Translations under genes and position numbers: made by a program
In this document: positions 35,703-47,300 of the stretch, one piece after another
How positions within the stretch are numbered: the stretch's first letter is position 1
How the letters are laid out: every line of letters begins with the position of its first letter
NCBI GenBank assembly: GCA_037783415.1
Contig: JAZGTN010000150.1
Span: forward strand, 3,782,001-3,846,000
DNA length: 64,000 bases
Direction: 5' to 3'
Source of the DNA: Leptasterias polaris
Taxonomy: Eukaryota > Echinodermata > Asteroidea > Forcipulatida > Asteriidae
Notes under the pieces: generated by a model
What the model was told of the DNA's origin: nothing
What the model saw: only the letters and a program-made list of their open reading frames with translations
The model's database searches: none

Positions 35703-36786
35703 GGATCTGTGGAAGAAAAAACAGTACATGTATCGTGTAGGACTATTACCTCATCCTACACGCCTACGGCGCTATACGATCTTTGGTACAAACCGAGCAC
35801 TCTTTCGAACTGTGTACAAACCTTAATTGTTATGCCTTGTTATTTCTTTCCGCAGATCTTGCAGCAATTGTATGATCGTAGGACGTCCTGTATTCAAGGC
35901 GACCCTGAAATCGATGCAAATCTTTTATACCTCTCTGCGCGCGAGTAAACAGTAGATACAATTTTTGTGGTTTGACTTACCAAGAAAAGAGTCTCCTCTC
36001 CAGGCTCCTTCTGACCAAAACTTAGAAACATGCAAGGCTCCACTGGTTAGTTGCACTTGTAAATGCAAAAAGTTGTGGTATATTTTAGGCATTTCTACAA
36101 GGTAAAAACATATGTCATACTGTCGGGGCCATAAACAAAATTTGCCCACCGTAAAAGTGTCATCAAACACTTTTTCAATTCACAATTCACGATGATCAAA
36201 TCATGTGACTGAACATTCTGCTGAGCATTCTGGGGAAAAAATACAGAGGCTTAAAGAACCATGTGCCTTATATTATTTTCTAATTAGTATGGGTGAAATC
36301 TGGACTACATTCCATTTTACTCAGCTTGTCCTCAAGAAATAGAAAAGCCACGAACACATGCAATTCAGTATTTGTTTTACTACACACATACACATGTAGA
36401 TCCTTGTCATTTGGAAAAAACAGTCACAATAAACTCAAAATAGACATTGGAAATTTTCACCTAACAAATTTGAATCTGAGAAAGACTTCAGACATGAGAC
36501 ATTTCTCAGGCAACTGACAGCTCACAATGCTATGCTTTTTCTTTCATTATTTTCTTGCAACTTGTGATTTTATTGTATCTTTATTGATAATTTGGCCTAC
36601 AAATCAGCATTACGCTGACAAAAACCAATCTATGACCCAACCTTTAGGTATCAAGGAGGGGTCGATCATGTGCCTTGAAGCCTGGTGAATGTGGGACCTG
36701 AACGTGTGTACACATTACGTGGGCCTAAAGATCAACTGCACACCGCGCGTGCTGACCATTTATTTATAACCTATCCCATGAATCAC
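35703..36786. other. core of the foldback element
   Basis: AT-rich core with short frames only (for example 35925-36170 -). No transposase motif recognised, so this copy is probably non-autonomous. Confidence 0.6.
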
Positions 36787-36821
36787 CGCGACTCCTTTCG
36801 ACCTTTAACCCGCATGCTTTG

Positions 36822-37157
36822 GGTTTTGCCGTGGCTCTTTTTGGTTTTGCCGTGGCTCTTTTGGCTTTGCCGTGTCTCTTTTGGTTTTGCCGTGGCTCTT
36901 TTGGTTTAGTGCCGTGGCGCTTTTTGTTTTGCCGTGGCTCTTTTGGTTTTGCCGTGGCGCTTTTGGTTTTGCCGTGGCGCTTTTGGTTTTGCCGTGGCTT
37001 TTTTTGTTTTGCCGTGGCGCTTTTTGTTTTGCCGTGGCGCTTTTTGTTTTGCAGTGGCGTTTTTTGTTTTGCCGTGGCGCTTTTGGTTTTGCCGTGGCTC
37101 TTTTGGTTTTGCCGTGGCGCTTTTGGTTTTGCCGTGGCGCTTTTGGTTTTGCCGTGA
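36822..37157 (-). repeat. right arm: about 16-17 units of the same 20-bp minisatellite
   Basis: Reads TTTTGGTTTTGCCGTGGCGC on the + strand, the complement of the left-arm unit. It is longer than the left arm by two to three units. One unit carries a small insertion (TTTAGTGCCGTGG near 36905). Confidence 0.95.
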
Positions 37158-37391
37158 CAGTTGTGGGCCACCGTAATAAACACTTCTTCCTGACCAGCTC
37201 CCGCCATCAGATGTGTTTTATGAAGTTTTGGGAATGACTCACGGCTGTTTGAGAGGGAGTGAATCTTGGGTTAATTTCCCAGGTATTGGCCTATATTATG
37301 TAGTCTTCTTTAGATTTAATGAGAAGTGGCGCCAAACTTTCTTATTTTTAACCCACAACAACATGTTGTTTGTTTTATTTATTTATGCATC

Positions 37392-37522
37392 TATATACGC
37401 CGTTTTCGAAACCATGGATTTCCGCTCCGTCAGAAATGTTGAAAACCTACGCATTCGGTACGGGAATCTTCAAAGGCTGACCGAACCGAGGCTGCAGCAG
37501 AAGCCGTGTATTCGAAAAGGCC
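37392..37522. mobile_element. GCCGTTTTCGAAACC inverted-repeat MITE, copy 1
   Basis: Left end CGCCGTTTTCGAAACCATGG and right end with TATTCGAAAAGGCC. Inner words CCGCTCCGTCAGAAATGTTGAAAAC and GCATTCGGTACGGGA recur in the copy at 63726-63872. Confidence 0.65.
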
Positions 37523-38816
37523 CATTATTTTGACAATTGTTCTCTTCGAAGGGAAGAACGGAGTTGAAGGACGTGCCACCGACTATAACAGAGATCCTGA
37601 CATACTGTGTCCGGAGTTTACGCCATCCTGGAAATTGGATGGATTTTTTCTCAGACAGACACCCCAAAACACATTGATAACATTCCTATATTGAGAAATT
37701 CAATGATATAAATATGTCATCTGGGTAAACAGCATTAATGTTTCCTACATGGTATGATGTCCGATGCAGTAAGCCTACTGTGTGTACTATTTGGGCATCG
37801 CGTCTTTATACGCGGCACAAACACATCGTTGTTTAACCACATTCATAAGACAGCCCCCCCCAAAAAAAAACAAAAAAAAAAAAAAAACACACACACACAA
37901 ATATCTTAATATTTCGGTCTCGATTGAGTTTAAAAACATTGTATATGAACTAGAGTAATTTCAAAATCAGACAACCCATGGAAACAGTCGAATCTCAATA
38001 TACCGGTCTCAGTTATTGAATTGAGTACCAGTACTTTACAGTCATAACAGTTTAAACATTACTTTTTCCCCAGGCTTTTTGTAATAAGCGGGTTTAAGCT
38101 TTTCAGTATCATTTCTCTCAGTGTTATAAAAGTCAGCCCCTTCATTTGACCCCACACTCAATCAAGGTAATAGTTAACTAACTTTAATGTGAAACTGTCA
38201 ATATTGTGCACCTTTATTGACACATTATAAATAACTTTGCCCGATCAATGTTGATGTTTTTATTTTCTCACCAATACTGACGACCAAGTGTCTGGGTCAT
38301 TGAAAAGGGGTTCAAGTAAAACAGCAACAAATTAAATACGCATCGCCGCATTTCGCAGAAGTGTCTCGGGGTGAATTGGCCTGTGAGTAGGTCTCTCTCA
38401 CAGTCAGACCGTCAAACAAACTCTCATTGTCTCAACGAGATAGACATTGATGGAGCGAAATCTCCTTGATCAGGATTGGCCCAGGGGTTGGTGGGGCAAG
38501 ATCCGTGTTTGGACCTGGGAAAGTACGGAGTATAATGTGCTTAACACACATCGGTTTATGGGGAAAACACAATTATCCTCGATGCAAATTTAATTAAAAT
38601 CAAGGGCAAATTGAATTTTTTACGTGAGGCCACAGACTTGTATTTTTGGTTTACAATTTTCATATTAATGACTCTAGCCTATAGAAAAAAATGAGTTGGT
38701 CACAAAACTGAGTTTGACATTGGAGCCCCTGGTACCCGGCAAACTCAGTGGCCTTCAATGGTCTGCTCTGTAACGGAAAAGTCCCTTGGTTCAAATCCAT
38801 CCGAAGTAATGTAGTA
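37523..38816. other. noncoding DNA with A-rich and (CA)n tract at 37860
   Basis: C, A and (CA) runs lie at about 37854-37900. No exon recognised. Confidence 0.5.
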
Positions 38817-38852
38817 CTAGCGGGATGCCGCGCTTCGCGCGGCACCCGCTAG
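38817..38852. repeat. 36-nt GC-rich hairpin
   Basis: CTAGCGGG and TGCCGCGC at the left pair with GCGCGGCA and CCCGCTAG at the right around a TTC loop, with a single bulged A. The stem is almost perfect and very GC-rich in AT-rich surroundings. Possibly the end of a hairpin-terminated mobile element; no more can be said. Confidence 0.8.
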
Positions 38853-38913
38853 GTGGGCGCGATTCTTGCACATAAAATGCGACCACGGTGCATGGGGTGG
38901 GGGGGGGGGGGGT

Positions 38914-39128
38914 AATAGACCCTTCCCATGAAATATTTAAATTGCACATCACGCGTGCGCACTTACACTGCTGGTTGGCAAAATGATGGAACATTGCCCC
39001 TTTTTGTGTGGGGCTGATGGTGGCGTGATGGTGGCGTACTTAGTGCACAACTCTATGGCGTTTGCCAACCAGCAGGGTCTGTACGCATGCGTGAATGTAA
39101 TTAGCATATTTCATGGGAAGGGTCTATT
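38914..39128. mobile_element. 215-bp MITE with AATAGACCCTTCCCATGAAA ends
   Basis: AATAGACCCTTCCCATGAAA at the left is mirrored at the right (TTTCATGGGAAGGGTCTATT). The arms continue imperfectly through GCTGGTTGGCAAA / TTTGCCAACCAGC, about 66 bp per arm. The interior has GATGGTGGCGT repeated. A G-rich run lies just outside the left end. Confidence 0.85.
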
Positions 39129-39479
39129 GGAGAGGATATCAGAGTTTATAACTTTCAGAATTGGTTTGGTAAAGATATTTAAAATCTGTACGCAATGTAG
39201 TCATGTCCTAATGATAAAATGTTGAGCATGCAAAAGGTGTTGAGTGCGGTCGAAGGCGAAGTGTCGCCATCCCTCACCCTTGGCGCCCCCTTTTCTCGAC
39301 TACGAAGCATAAGTTGGGGTGTGTTTTAATATTTGGGAAGGATATAAAAATGCAATGATGCATGCTTGGCATGATATGTAGGTTTTTAGATAATGAAGAC
39401 TTTTTGAATATCCAACAAAGGCCTGAGTAATCCATGAAATATTTGCTTCTGTGCTCCTAAAATTTGTCAAATGTTTGAA
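39129..39479. other. noncoding DNA, nothing recognised
   Basis: No supported feature. Confidence 0.5.
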
Positions 39480-40265
39480 TTCATGTATAATACTTGATTT
39501 CCTTTTTTCTTTATTTCTGGATTTCTTTGTGTCTCTATCTCTTTATTTCTTAAATGTGTCTTTGTTTCTATATTTTCTCTTTCTGAATATCCGTGTTTGC
39601 CGGTGGTGAACTATGTATTTTCTCAGTATTCTATTTCATTGTTTCTGTAATTAGGCCTATTATGTGTTTTTCTGACTCAGTGCTAGCTGTTTGTCTTTTT
39701 ATTTGTTTATTTTGTTTATGTGTTAGTTTCGTTATTTCCTTAGTTGCAGGGGGCCTATTATTTATCTCTGATATGTTTCTTGATATCTATTGACGTTTAT
39801 TTTGTAATGTTTTTATGTCACTATGTTACAGTTGATTTCGATGTTTCTATGTCACTATTTCTGTGTTTTTTTAATTATTTCGGCATGCGTTTGTTTCCGT
39901 ATTTCGTTCTTCTAGATTTTGTAAATGGTTGATAATACAATAATAATGTTAAGTGTTACAGGGGTGTGATTTTGCACATTTTGTTGATGACAGTTTTGTA
40001 AACTTGTTTTTGTCTTGACAGATCCTGTTGTTCAAATTTTATTCATCGTACGTCTAAAGATTTAAATAGGAAACGAAAATAAAATAAAAATGATTTGTGT
40101 GTTTTCGTTTTCCTTTATTCGTTCCTTTCTGTCTCTCTTTGATTTCTTGATTGATATGCTTGTTTGGAGGAGGCTTTATTTTTGTCCATTTTCCCTTTCA
40201 TTGTGTCGTTATTTCTTGCTTTCTTTATGCCTTGTTTCTTAATTTCTTTATTGCTCGGAAATTAT
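39480..40265. repeat. pyrimidine-rich, T-skewed degenerate tract
   Basis: Nearly 800 bp dominated by TTTATTTCT / TCTTTGTTTCT words on the + strand. It is a degraded simple repeat. Hydrophobic Phe/Leu-rich frames at 39593-39932 are a consequence of the T bias. Confidence 0.65.
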
Positions 40266-40526
40266 TGGTTGTATTTAGGCCTACATACCACTAAATGCAG
40301 GTAACGACTAATATTCGACAATGCTTGTCTTTGTGAATATTATGTTGTTATTCAGTCAATGAGTAGGCCTAACGTAAGCAGTCAATTTATGAAAGAAGTA
40401 GGGCCTATAAGGAAAATTTATAAAGGGGACATAGGAGGTCACATCTGCCCAATAAAATGAAATGAGATGGAAGAAGACAAAGCATCATTAACAGAAAATA
40501 TGCAGTATCTGTAGAAATTAGGATTA

Positions 40527-40574
40527 CCCCCCCCCCCCCCCCCACCCACCCCCCCCCCCCCCCCCCCCCCCCCC
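40527..40574. repeat. poly(C) tract, 48 bp with two A interruptions
   Basis: C17, then ACCCA, then C26. It is the longest C tract in the window. Confidence 0.95.
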
Positions 40575-40940
40575 TTGAGCTGCATTTTAAATCAGTCATC
40601 TCGCTATATTAGTATAATAGGCGCGGGGAGACATTGGAACACCAGTGCCAACCCAGTAAGCGGTGTCCGGCAAGCGAAACTTCCCAGAATGCACAAATGC
40701 AATAGCGAACGCAAATTTTAAGACTGGCAAAACCCCCAATTTATGTTTTGAATATGCCAAATTTTTCCGAAAATCAACACCCACAAACCCTCACGCAAGC
40801 TCCGCTACAGACTAACCCCGGCGCAAAAAAAAACAACAAAAAAAACCAAAACAAAACATGCCTGACGGGTATGAAACATGCAAGGGCCGACCAACGCGGG
40901 TATCCAGCTGCCGTTGCACACAATCGCGGGTAGAAACATA

Positions 40941-41660
40941 GCGTTGTTCAATCGAAAATAAGGGCACCAGTTATCCCAACATGCAAATTGTTTATTGCGT
41001 GCATCCTTGAGAAATTACGTTAGTCATGCAACGCTACTTCTGATTGTTCACTGAAAAGACTCATGGGTCGTTAAAACCGTGGACTTTCGGTGACACAAAA
41101 TGCAGTAGATATTAATTGATAAATTATTTAATACCATTTAACCCACAAAAAGTGCAACAAATATCTTCTGAAGACAAACAACATTAAAACAATCTTTTCG
41201 AGAGAGCTGGGAAATTGTGGCGAACACCCAAGACCGAGGTAATAACGGACCAATCAAATGTGAGAAATAATCACACGTGAGAAAATCGTCGGTGGTACAC
41301 ACTCTCTTTCTAAAGCGTTGTTCGATGGAAAATGAGGGCACCAGTTATCCCAACATGCAAATTGTTTATTGCGTGCATCCTTGAGAAATTACCTTAGTCA
41401 TGCAGCCCTACTTCTGATTGTTCACTGAAAAGACTCACGGGTCGTTAAAACCGTGGACTTTTGGTGACACAAAATGCAGTGGATATTTATTGATAAATTA
41501 TTTAATACCATTTAAACCCACAAAACGTGCAACAAATATCTTCTGAAGACAAACAACATTAACACAATCTTGTCGAGAGAGCTGGGAAATTACGGCGAAC
41601 ACCCAAGACCGAGGAAATAACGGACCAATCACTCGTGAGAAGTTATCACACGTGAGAAAA
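40941..41660. repeat. tandem duplication of a 345-bp unit
   Basis: 40941-41285 and 41315-41660 are close copies (GGGCACCAGTTATCCCAACA, GCGTGCATCCTTGAGAAATT, CATCTTCTGAAGACAAACAAC-like words) separated by 29 bp. They differ by scattered substitutions, so the duplication is not very recent. Related minus frames (67 and 79 codons) recur in both; no domain. Confidence 0.85.
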
Positions 41661-41845
41661 AAAAGATGGCGACCCAATAAAAAAGATGGCAGCCCAGCGC
41701 AACCTCGTCCTCGAGGGGGCGAGGTCACCGTGCGCAAGCGGACGGTCGGATCTCGCAGCGCCGCGGGGTGGAACTTGGCACCGATTTTAATTATATAGAT
41801 GTGTGTGCTTTCACAGAACTCCGGAAAGTACTCAATATACAGTGC
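41661..41845. other. GC-rich stretch with hairpin
   Basis: AAAAGATGGCGACC and AAAAGATGGCAGCC, then ACCTCGTCCTCGAGG...CGAGGT, which can form a small hairpin, then a CpG-rich block to about 41780. It is probably the end of the repeat that precedes it. Confidence 0.45.
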
Positions 41846-42222
41846 TTAAAGGCACTGAACACGTTTTGTAATTGTCAAAGACCAGTATTCTCACTTGGTG
41901 TATCGAAACATTATGCATAAAATAACAAGCCTGTGAAAATTTGGGCTCAATTGGTCATTGAAGTTGCAAGAAAATGATGAAAGAAAAAACACCCTTGTTG
42001 TACAAATTAGTGTGCTTTCAGATAGGAATAAAAGGCTTCTGGGCAGAAGTCTTTTATAATTTTAGTGGGAAATTACCTCTTTCTCAAAAACTACGTTACT
42101 TCAGAGGGAGTCGTTTCTCACAATGTTTTATACTATCAACAGCTCTCCGTTGCTCGTTACCAAGTAAGTTTTTATGCTAATATATATTTTGAGTAATTAC
42201 CAAACGTGTACAGTGCCTTTAA
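41846..42222. mobile_element. TTAA MITE (family D), copy 2
   Basis: TTAA at 41846-41849 and 42219-42222; 369 bp between. Ends AGGCACTGAACACGTTTTG and CAAACGTGTACAGTGCCT. The interior closely matches copy 1 (AAATTTGGGCTCAATTGGTC, CTCAAAAACTACGTTACTTC). Confidence 0.9.
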
Positions 42223-42979
42223 CACACATCAATTAGTCAATTTAATATTAATTTTGAGGTGCCATCAATTCGCCACCAAAATTAATGTAATTTCTCAAAT
42301 GTGCATAGTTTATGTGCACTTTTTGGTAACTTGTTTTTTATCCAACCTTGTCGGGTGTGTTTTACAAAAAGTACATTGAGGTACGTTTTGATTGGTTAGT
42401 TCGGAGAGTCATAAATGACATGGCAATTTCGTAGTCGCACGCATATGAGTGCTTTATTATTATATTTGTTTGTTATATTGAACACATTAAACGTTTTATT
42501 AGTTGCAGGGTGCTCGTATCAGTTGAAAATATGTTCAGTGTGTACATCAAATGTGTTCTTCTTTTTATTATCATATCATAACCTATTTGTGTGTGACTTG
42601 TATCTTTTACTCGCATAGGATAGCTCTTTGCAAACCACCTAGGCATACATTAAAACACCTCGGCAACAGGATCAATCAGAATCCTACGGCGGCAGCACGT
42701 GTACTGTAGCTGCAGCAAGAGTGACTAAAACAAAAAAGCATTTTGTGAAGTTGACTCTTATTGGCTTGCAACTGTTTGACAACATTTTATAGGCTAAATG
42801 TCCTTCTGGAGTATTCCAATAAACAGGTCTATAAATAAAGATTGCAGACGATAATTGTGTTGCATTTAACTGTTTTACATTAAAACCATGTGGTATGATG
42901 GCTAAAATTTGATTGGGACTAGTATTTTCTTAGTTGATCCTTTGAACTGATGTGAAATTCACTGAAACAGGACTATGGA
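42223..42979. other. noncoding DNA upstream of the LINE
   Basis: AT-rich. ACTATGGA at 42972-42979 may be the left copy of the LINE target duplication. Confidence 0.5.
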
Positions 42980-43193
42980 TGATTTACAGTATGACTCCAA
43001 GGAGGACGGACGTGTTTCGTTGTTAGCTCCACACTTCCACATCACTTTAAGGTTAAACTACCAGAAAGTTACTTCATAATCAGCTCTTCTCCTAAAGGAA
43101 CTTTTTCGTTATAATTACCAGTCATCTTCACATTGCGTCTCCACTCAGTTTTCTGTATTTTGGGTGCAAATTCAAACTCCCCTCGTCAGCACC

Positions 43194-43901
43194 ATGCCTC
43201 CAAAAAGACACGGCCATTCAACCTCGCATTCCGATCCAGCCTCCATCGATCCCACGGCCCTTTCCATTGCCATATCCGATGCTCTCAAATCGAAAGCCCT
43301 TCTTGATGTTCTGATTCCAGTACTGACCGAGGCCATTGCCGATATTATCAGCGAGGACATCCACAAGGCTCTGGAAATGGAGCTCCAGTCACGAGACGCC
43401 CGTATCTCCAAGCTCGAGGATGAGGTCCGCCATTATTCAGAAAAGATGGACACCCAAGAACAGTATTCAAGGCGCAATTGTCTAATAGTCCACGGCATTC
43501 AAGAATCCCAACAGCCAGAGAATACAGACAAAAGCCTCATTGATGCAGCCAAACACCATCTTGGAATGTCAATCGCTCCTGAGTCAATCGACCGCACCCA
43601 TAGAATTGGGCCCCGCCTTGACAAAGGTGACAAACCGCGAGTGAGACCACTAATCGTCAAATTTGTCGACTACAACACCCGGGCAACATTCTACCGCCAA
43701 CGCTCTAAGTTCAAAGGGTCCAACATATTTGTGCAAGAGAGCCTCACCAAAGAGCGGCAGCGTTGGCTCAACTTGGCAAAGAATCACCCCAAAACGGAGA
43801 AGTTTTGGACTCAAGATGGCCGCATTGAGATTCGCCAGAGGGAAGGGATACGAGTCATCATTGGAAGCCCAGACGACCTCAGGAAGCTGAAAAAGACATA
43901 G
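43194..43901 (+). CDS. ORF1: LINE ORF1 protein, coiled coil plus RRM-like
   Basis: 235 residues from the first ATG (43194); the upstream in-frame bases lack an ATG. Residues 1-20 are basic and polar. Residues about 50-92 form an alpha-helical, charged coiled coil (EDIHKALEMELQSRDARISK). Residues about 94-185 look like the RRM fold of L1-type ORF1 proteins: RRNCLIVHGIQE opens the first strand, DRTHRIGP follows at 133-140, and RPLIVKFVDYNTRATFYRQR at 151-170 gives the later strand and helix. Residues 185-235 (ERQRWLNLAKNHPK, then a strand ending in VIIGSP) form the C-terminal domain. Such proteins trimerise, bind the element's RNA and are needed for its retrotransposition. No zinc knuckle or esterase is visible. 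It ends 430 bp before ORF2 in a different frame. Confidence 0.85.
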   Translation: MPPKRHGHSTSHSDPASIDPTALSIAISDALKSKALLDVLIPVLTEAIADIISEDIHKALEMELQSRDARISKLEDEVRHYSEKMDTQEQYSRRNCLIVHGIQESQQPENTDKSLIDAAKHHLGMSIAPESIDRTHRIGPRLDKGDKPRVRPLIVKFVDYNTRATFYRQRSKFKGSNIFVQESLTKERQRWLNLAKNHPKTEKFWTQDGRIEIRQREGIRVIIGSPDDLRKLKKT

Positions 43902-44331
43902 GCCAAGTCCAAACTTTCTCATTATGTACACATGTATTTAAATCCTTAAGTAGGCCGACTCGCCTCTAATGTTCATCGTCCAGCATACGATCGTTCAAAT
44001 TTTGGTTTTCCCCCGTTATCCGTTTGACGCTGAGCAGAGGCGTAAGTAAGAAATATATATGTGTGTGTATGTATGTATAATTATGCAAGTAAATGTATGT
44101 GATGTATAGGTATAGGTATATATGCATATATATGTTTATGTGTATGTACATAAATTTCAGTTTCTAAATGAGTTTATCAAATCTGTTCATCTCGTACAGC
44201 CATCCTCAAAGTGATTCTCCTTTCTACCTCATTTTAAAGATTTGTGGAAGTAGGACCGCTTTCTCCCATCCGCCTCCGTAAACGTCCATTTCATTTACAG
44301 TTATATTGTTGTATTGTCCCGTCCATTCGTT
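43902..44331 (+). repeat. ORF1-ORF2 spacer with TG/TA microsatellite
   Basis: 430 bp without coding potential. TATATATGTGTGTGTATG and related TG/TA steps run from about 44052 to 44155. How ORF2 is translated downstream of ORF1 is not evident. Confidence 0.7.
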
Positions 44332-47300
44332 ATGTCCTCGTCGTTTTCTTGTCTATCTTGTAAGAAATTACTTAGAGACAATATGCCTAAGATATGTTGT
44401 AGTTTATGTCAGAACTGGTTCCATCAGAGCTGTGTTAGACTCCCCACCCTTGAGTTTCAATTCAGTTTTCATGATAGGGAGTCATGGGTCTGTTATTTTT
44501 GTTACAATGAAAACCTACCTTTTCATTCCTTAGAATCAAATGAGTTTTCATTAATTTCCGACTCTTATCCCACCCTTTCTGACGATCATACTCATCCCAC
44601 TTTCGAAAATATCAATTTTCGTTTTAATCTGTTTGAAACAGTGTCTGACCCCAACAACAATAATCAGTATCCACACTCATGTGACTACTTTACCGATTCC
44701 ACTCTTCATTCTTCATTTGATCTTAGTGACCCTTCCAAGTTATCTTTTCTTCATATGAATATTAGAAGTCTTCCTAAACATTTTGATGAAATGACCAACT
44801 ACCTCGAATCTCTTCATTCTAACTTCTCTGTCATAGGTCTCTCTGAAACATGGCTAAAACAATCTGATATGCCTTTTAATATGTATTCAATTCCTGGATT
44901 TCATCTTGAGACAAAAAGCAGAGTGGATAGAGTGGGAGGTGGTGTAGCTTTATACATTTCAACTGATCTTCAGTATGTTATCCGTCATGATTTATCACAT
45001 TCCAAAGAATCATTTGAATCAATTTTTATTGAAATCAAGAATTCTAATGGCAAGAACATTATTATTGGAGTAGTTTATAAATCACCCTCTGCATCATTTA
45101 ATGAATTCATTTATTTGTTTCAGCAAGTTCATAACTTTGTATCATCAGAGAACAAGTCTTGTGTTATTTCTGGTGATTTTAACATCGATCTCCTCACCTC
45201 AGACCATAACCAACAGTCCCAAGACTTTTTAGATATTAATTTCTCCCATTCTTGCTTACCCCTGATTAATAAACCCACAAGAGTAACAACAACTTCAGCT
45301 ACTCTTATTGACAATATTTTTACCAATATCTTTCCACCACCTAATTCTGGTATTTTAGTCTGTGATATTTCCGACCATTTTCCTATATTAACTTCTTTTC
45401 AATTTTCCCCGTCTACCCGCTCCCTTCTACCAAATTACTTTCGTAAACCTTCTATTGACAATATTCAACACTTCAAAAATAGCCTAAAACATGAAGATTG
45501 GTCTTCAGTTCTGAGCTCAGTTGAACCCAATGATTCATTTAAGAACTTCATGACCATATTTAACCATTTACACGACATTCATATTCCTCTTGTCAGACTC
45601 AAACACTCCAACAACAAAACTAGACCAAGGTCGCCATGGATTTCCCTTAATCTTCTCAAATCAATCAATCATAAAAACAAGCTTTATCGCAAGTTCTTAC
45701 GTTCCCCTTCTGAAACCTCTCGACATAAGTTTACCAAATACAAAAATTTATTAACCACCATTTTACGTTTTGCAAAACGTGGTTATTATTCCCAGCAATT
45801 CGAAAAGGAAAAAGGTAGTGCTAAGAATACATGGAAGATTATTAACAGTGTACTGAAAAACAACGCTACTTCCCATATCTCCAGTCTTAAAATTAATAAC
45901 CTCAATGCTGAAGATCCCCTTCTCATCGCTGAGCATTTCAATGATTTCTTTGTCAATATTGGCCCGAAACTTGCCGATCAAATTCCGCCTTGCAGTTTTC
46001 ACTTTAGAGATTTTATGGCTGACCCAATTCCTCACTCTATTTTTCTTAATCCAATCACTGAGCTTGAACTTTCGTCCATTGTTCTGAACCTACCCGACAA
46101 AAACAGCTCAGGACATGATTCGATCAACTGTCCTCTTATTAAACAGGTTATTCAAGAAATATCTAGACCCCTAGTTTATATAATTAACTTATCTTTATCT
46201 ACTGGTATTGTCCCAAACACGATGAAAATTGCAAGGGTCATGCCCGTTCACAAAAACGGAGACCATCACTTGGTCAATAATTATCGCCCCATTTCCATTC
46301 TTACCTCCTTTTCTAAAATACTTGAGCGTACCGTTTACATTCGTGTCTCTCAATTTCTCGAGAAACACAACATTCTTTCTGATTCTCAGTTTGGTTTTAG
46401 GAAGAAACATTCCACTACTCATGCCATCCTGCAACTAATCGACAAAATCCGAGCAGGTCGTGATCAATCACTACATACAATCGGAATCTTCCTGGACCTT
46501 TCTAAGGCATTTGACACCATAGATCATTCTATTCTTCTCTCGAAACTTTCATCTTATGGTGTCAGAGGTATTGCCTTGGAGTGGTTCAGAAATTATCTCT
46601 CCGACCGCAAGCAGTTTATTTGTATTGATGGCAAAAAATCCTCTTATAAATCGTTACTTTGTGGTGTTCCACAAGGATCTCTCTTGGCTCCTCTCCTGTT
46701 TTCAATCTACATTAATGATTTCCCCAAATCTTCTGATAAGTTCACCTTTATTCTTTTCGCAGATGACTCTAATTTATTTTACTCCCATAGAAATATAGAC
46801 ATTCTTTTTGAAACAGTAAACTTGGAGCTTATCCACATTTCCAACTGGATCAAGGCAAACAAGTTATCCATCAATATCAAGAAAACTAACTATATGTTAT
46901 TCAATCATTCCAGTAGTTTACTTCCAAGTGACATTATGTTTGATAATTTACCTCTTCTTCGTACTGATTGTGTCAAATTTCTTGGAGTGTTTGTTGATGA
47001 TAAACTTTCTTGGAATCAGCATATTAATTACTTATGTAAACTGATTGCAAGGAACATAGGAATTATCAATAAACTTAAATACTTTTTCCCATCCACAATA
47101 CTCTTTGATATTTATTCTGCGTTAATCCTGCCTTACATTTGTTATGGAATTCTTGCATGGGGCAAATCAAGTGCCTGTCTACTGAAAAGAATTATGTTGC
47201 TGCAGAAAAGGGCTCTTAGAATAATTAATCGTACCGACTTTTGTGCTCATTCTGACCCATTATTTAAAAAACACAATACTCTTAAAGTTTCCGATATTTA

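Larger units (their letters stand above)
35380..37181. mobile_element. foldback DNA element with minisatellite arms
   Basis: The element spans 35386-37175 (1790 bp) between ATAAAC duplications at 35380-35385 and 37176-37181. The outer ends are exact inverted copies: TACGGTGGCCCACAACTGTC and its complement. Inside these lie arrays of a 20-bp unit, inverted relative to each other. The arrays close inward on GCATGCGGGTTAAAGG / CCTTTAACCCGCATGC and GTCGCGG. The core of about 1.08 kb has no convincing gene. This is the architecture of foldback transposons, which include TU elements of sea urchins. A 7-of-8 alternative duplication (AATAAACT/AATAAACA) is also possible if the terminal T is target DNA. 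Confidence 0.85.

Noticed and set aside
35376..35826. Long Lys/Arg/Ala-rich reading frames in several frames over the 20-bp arrays
   Set aside because: Every frame of a stop-free 20-bp repeat is open; the peptides are cyclic translations of the minisatellite and occur on both strands and both arms.
39593..39932. Hydrophobic frames as membrane proteins
   Set aside because: Result of a T-rich simple-repeat tract; no conserved motif.
43172..46798. Short frames on both strands within the LINE
   Set aside because: Shadows of the two genuine LINE ORFs.
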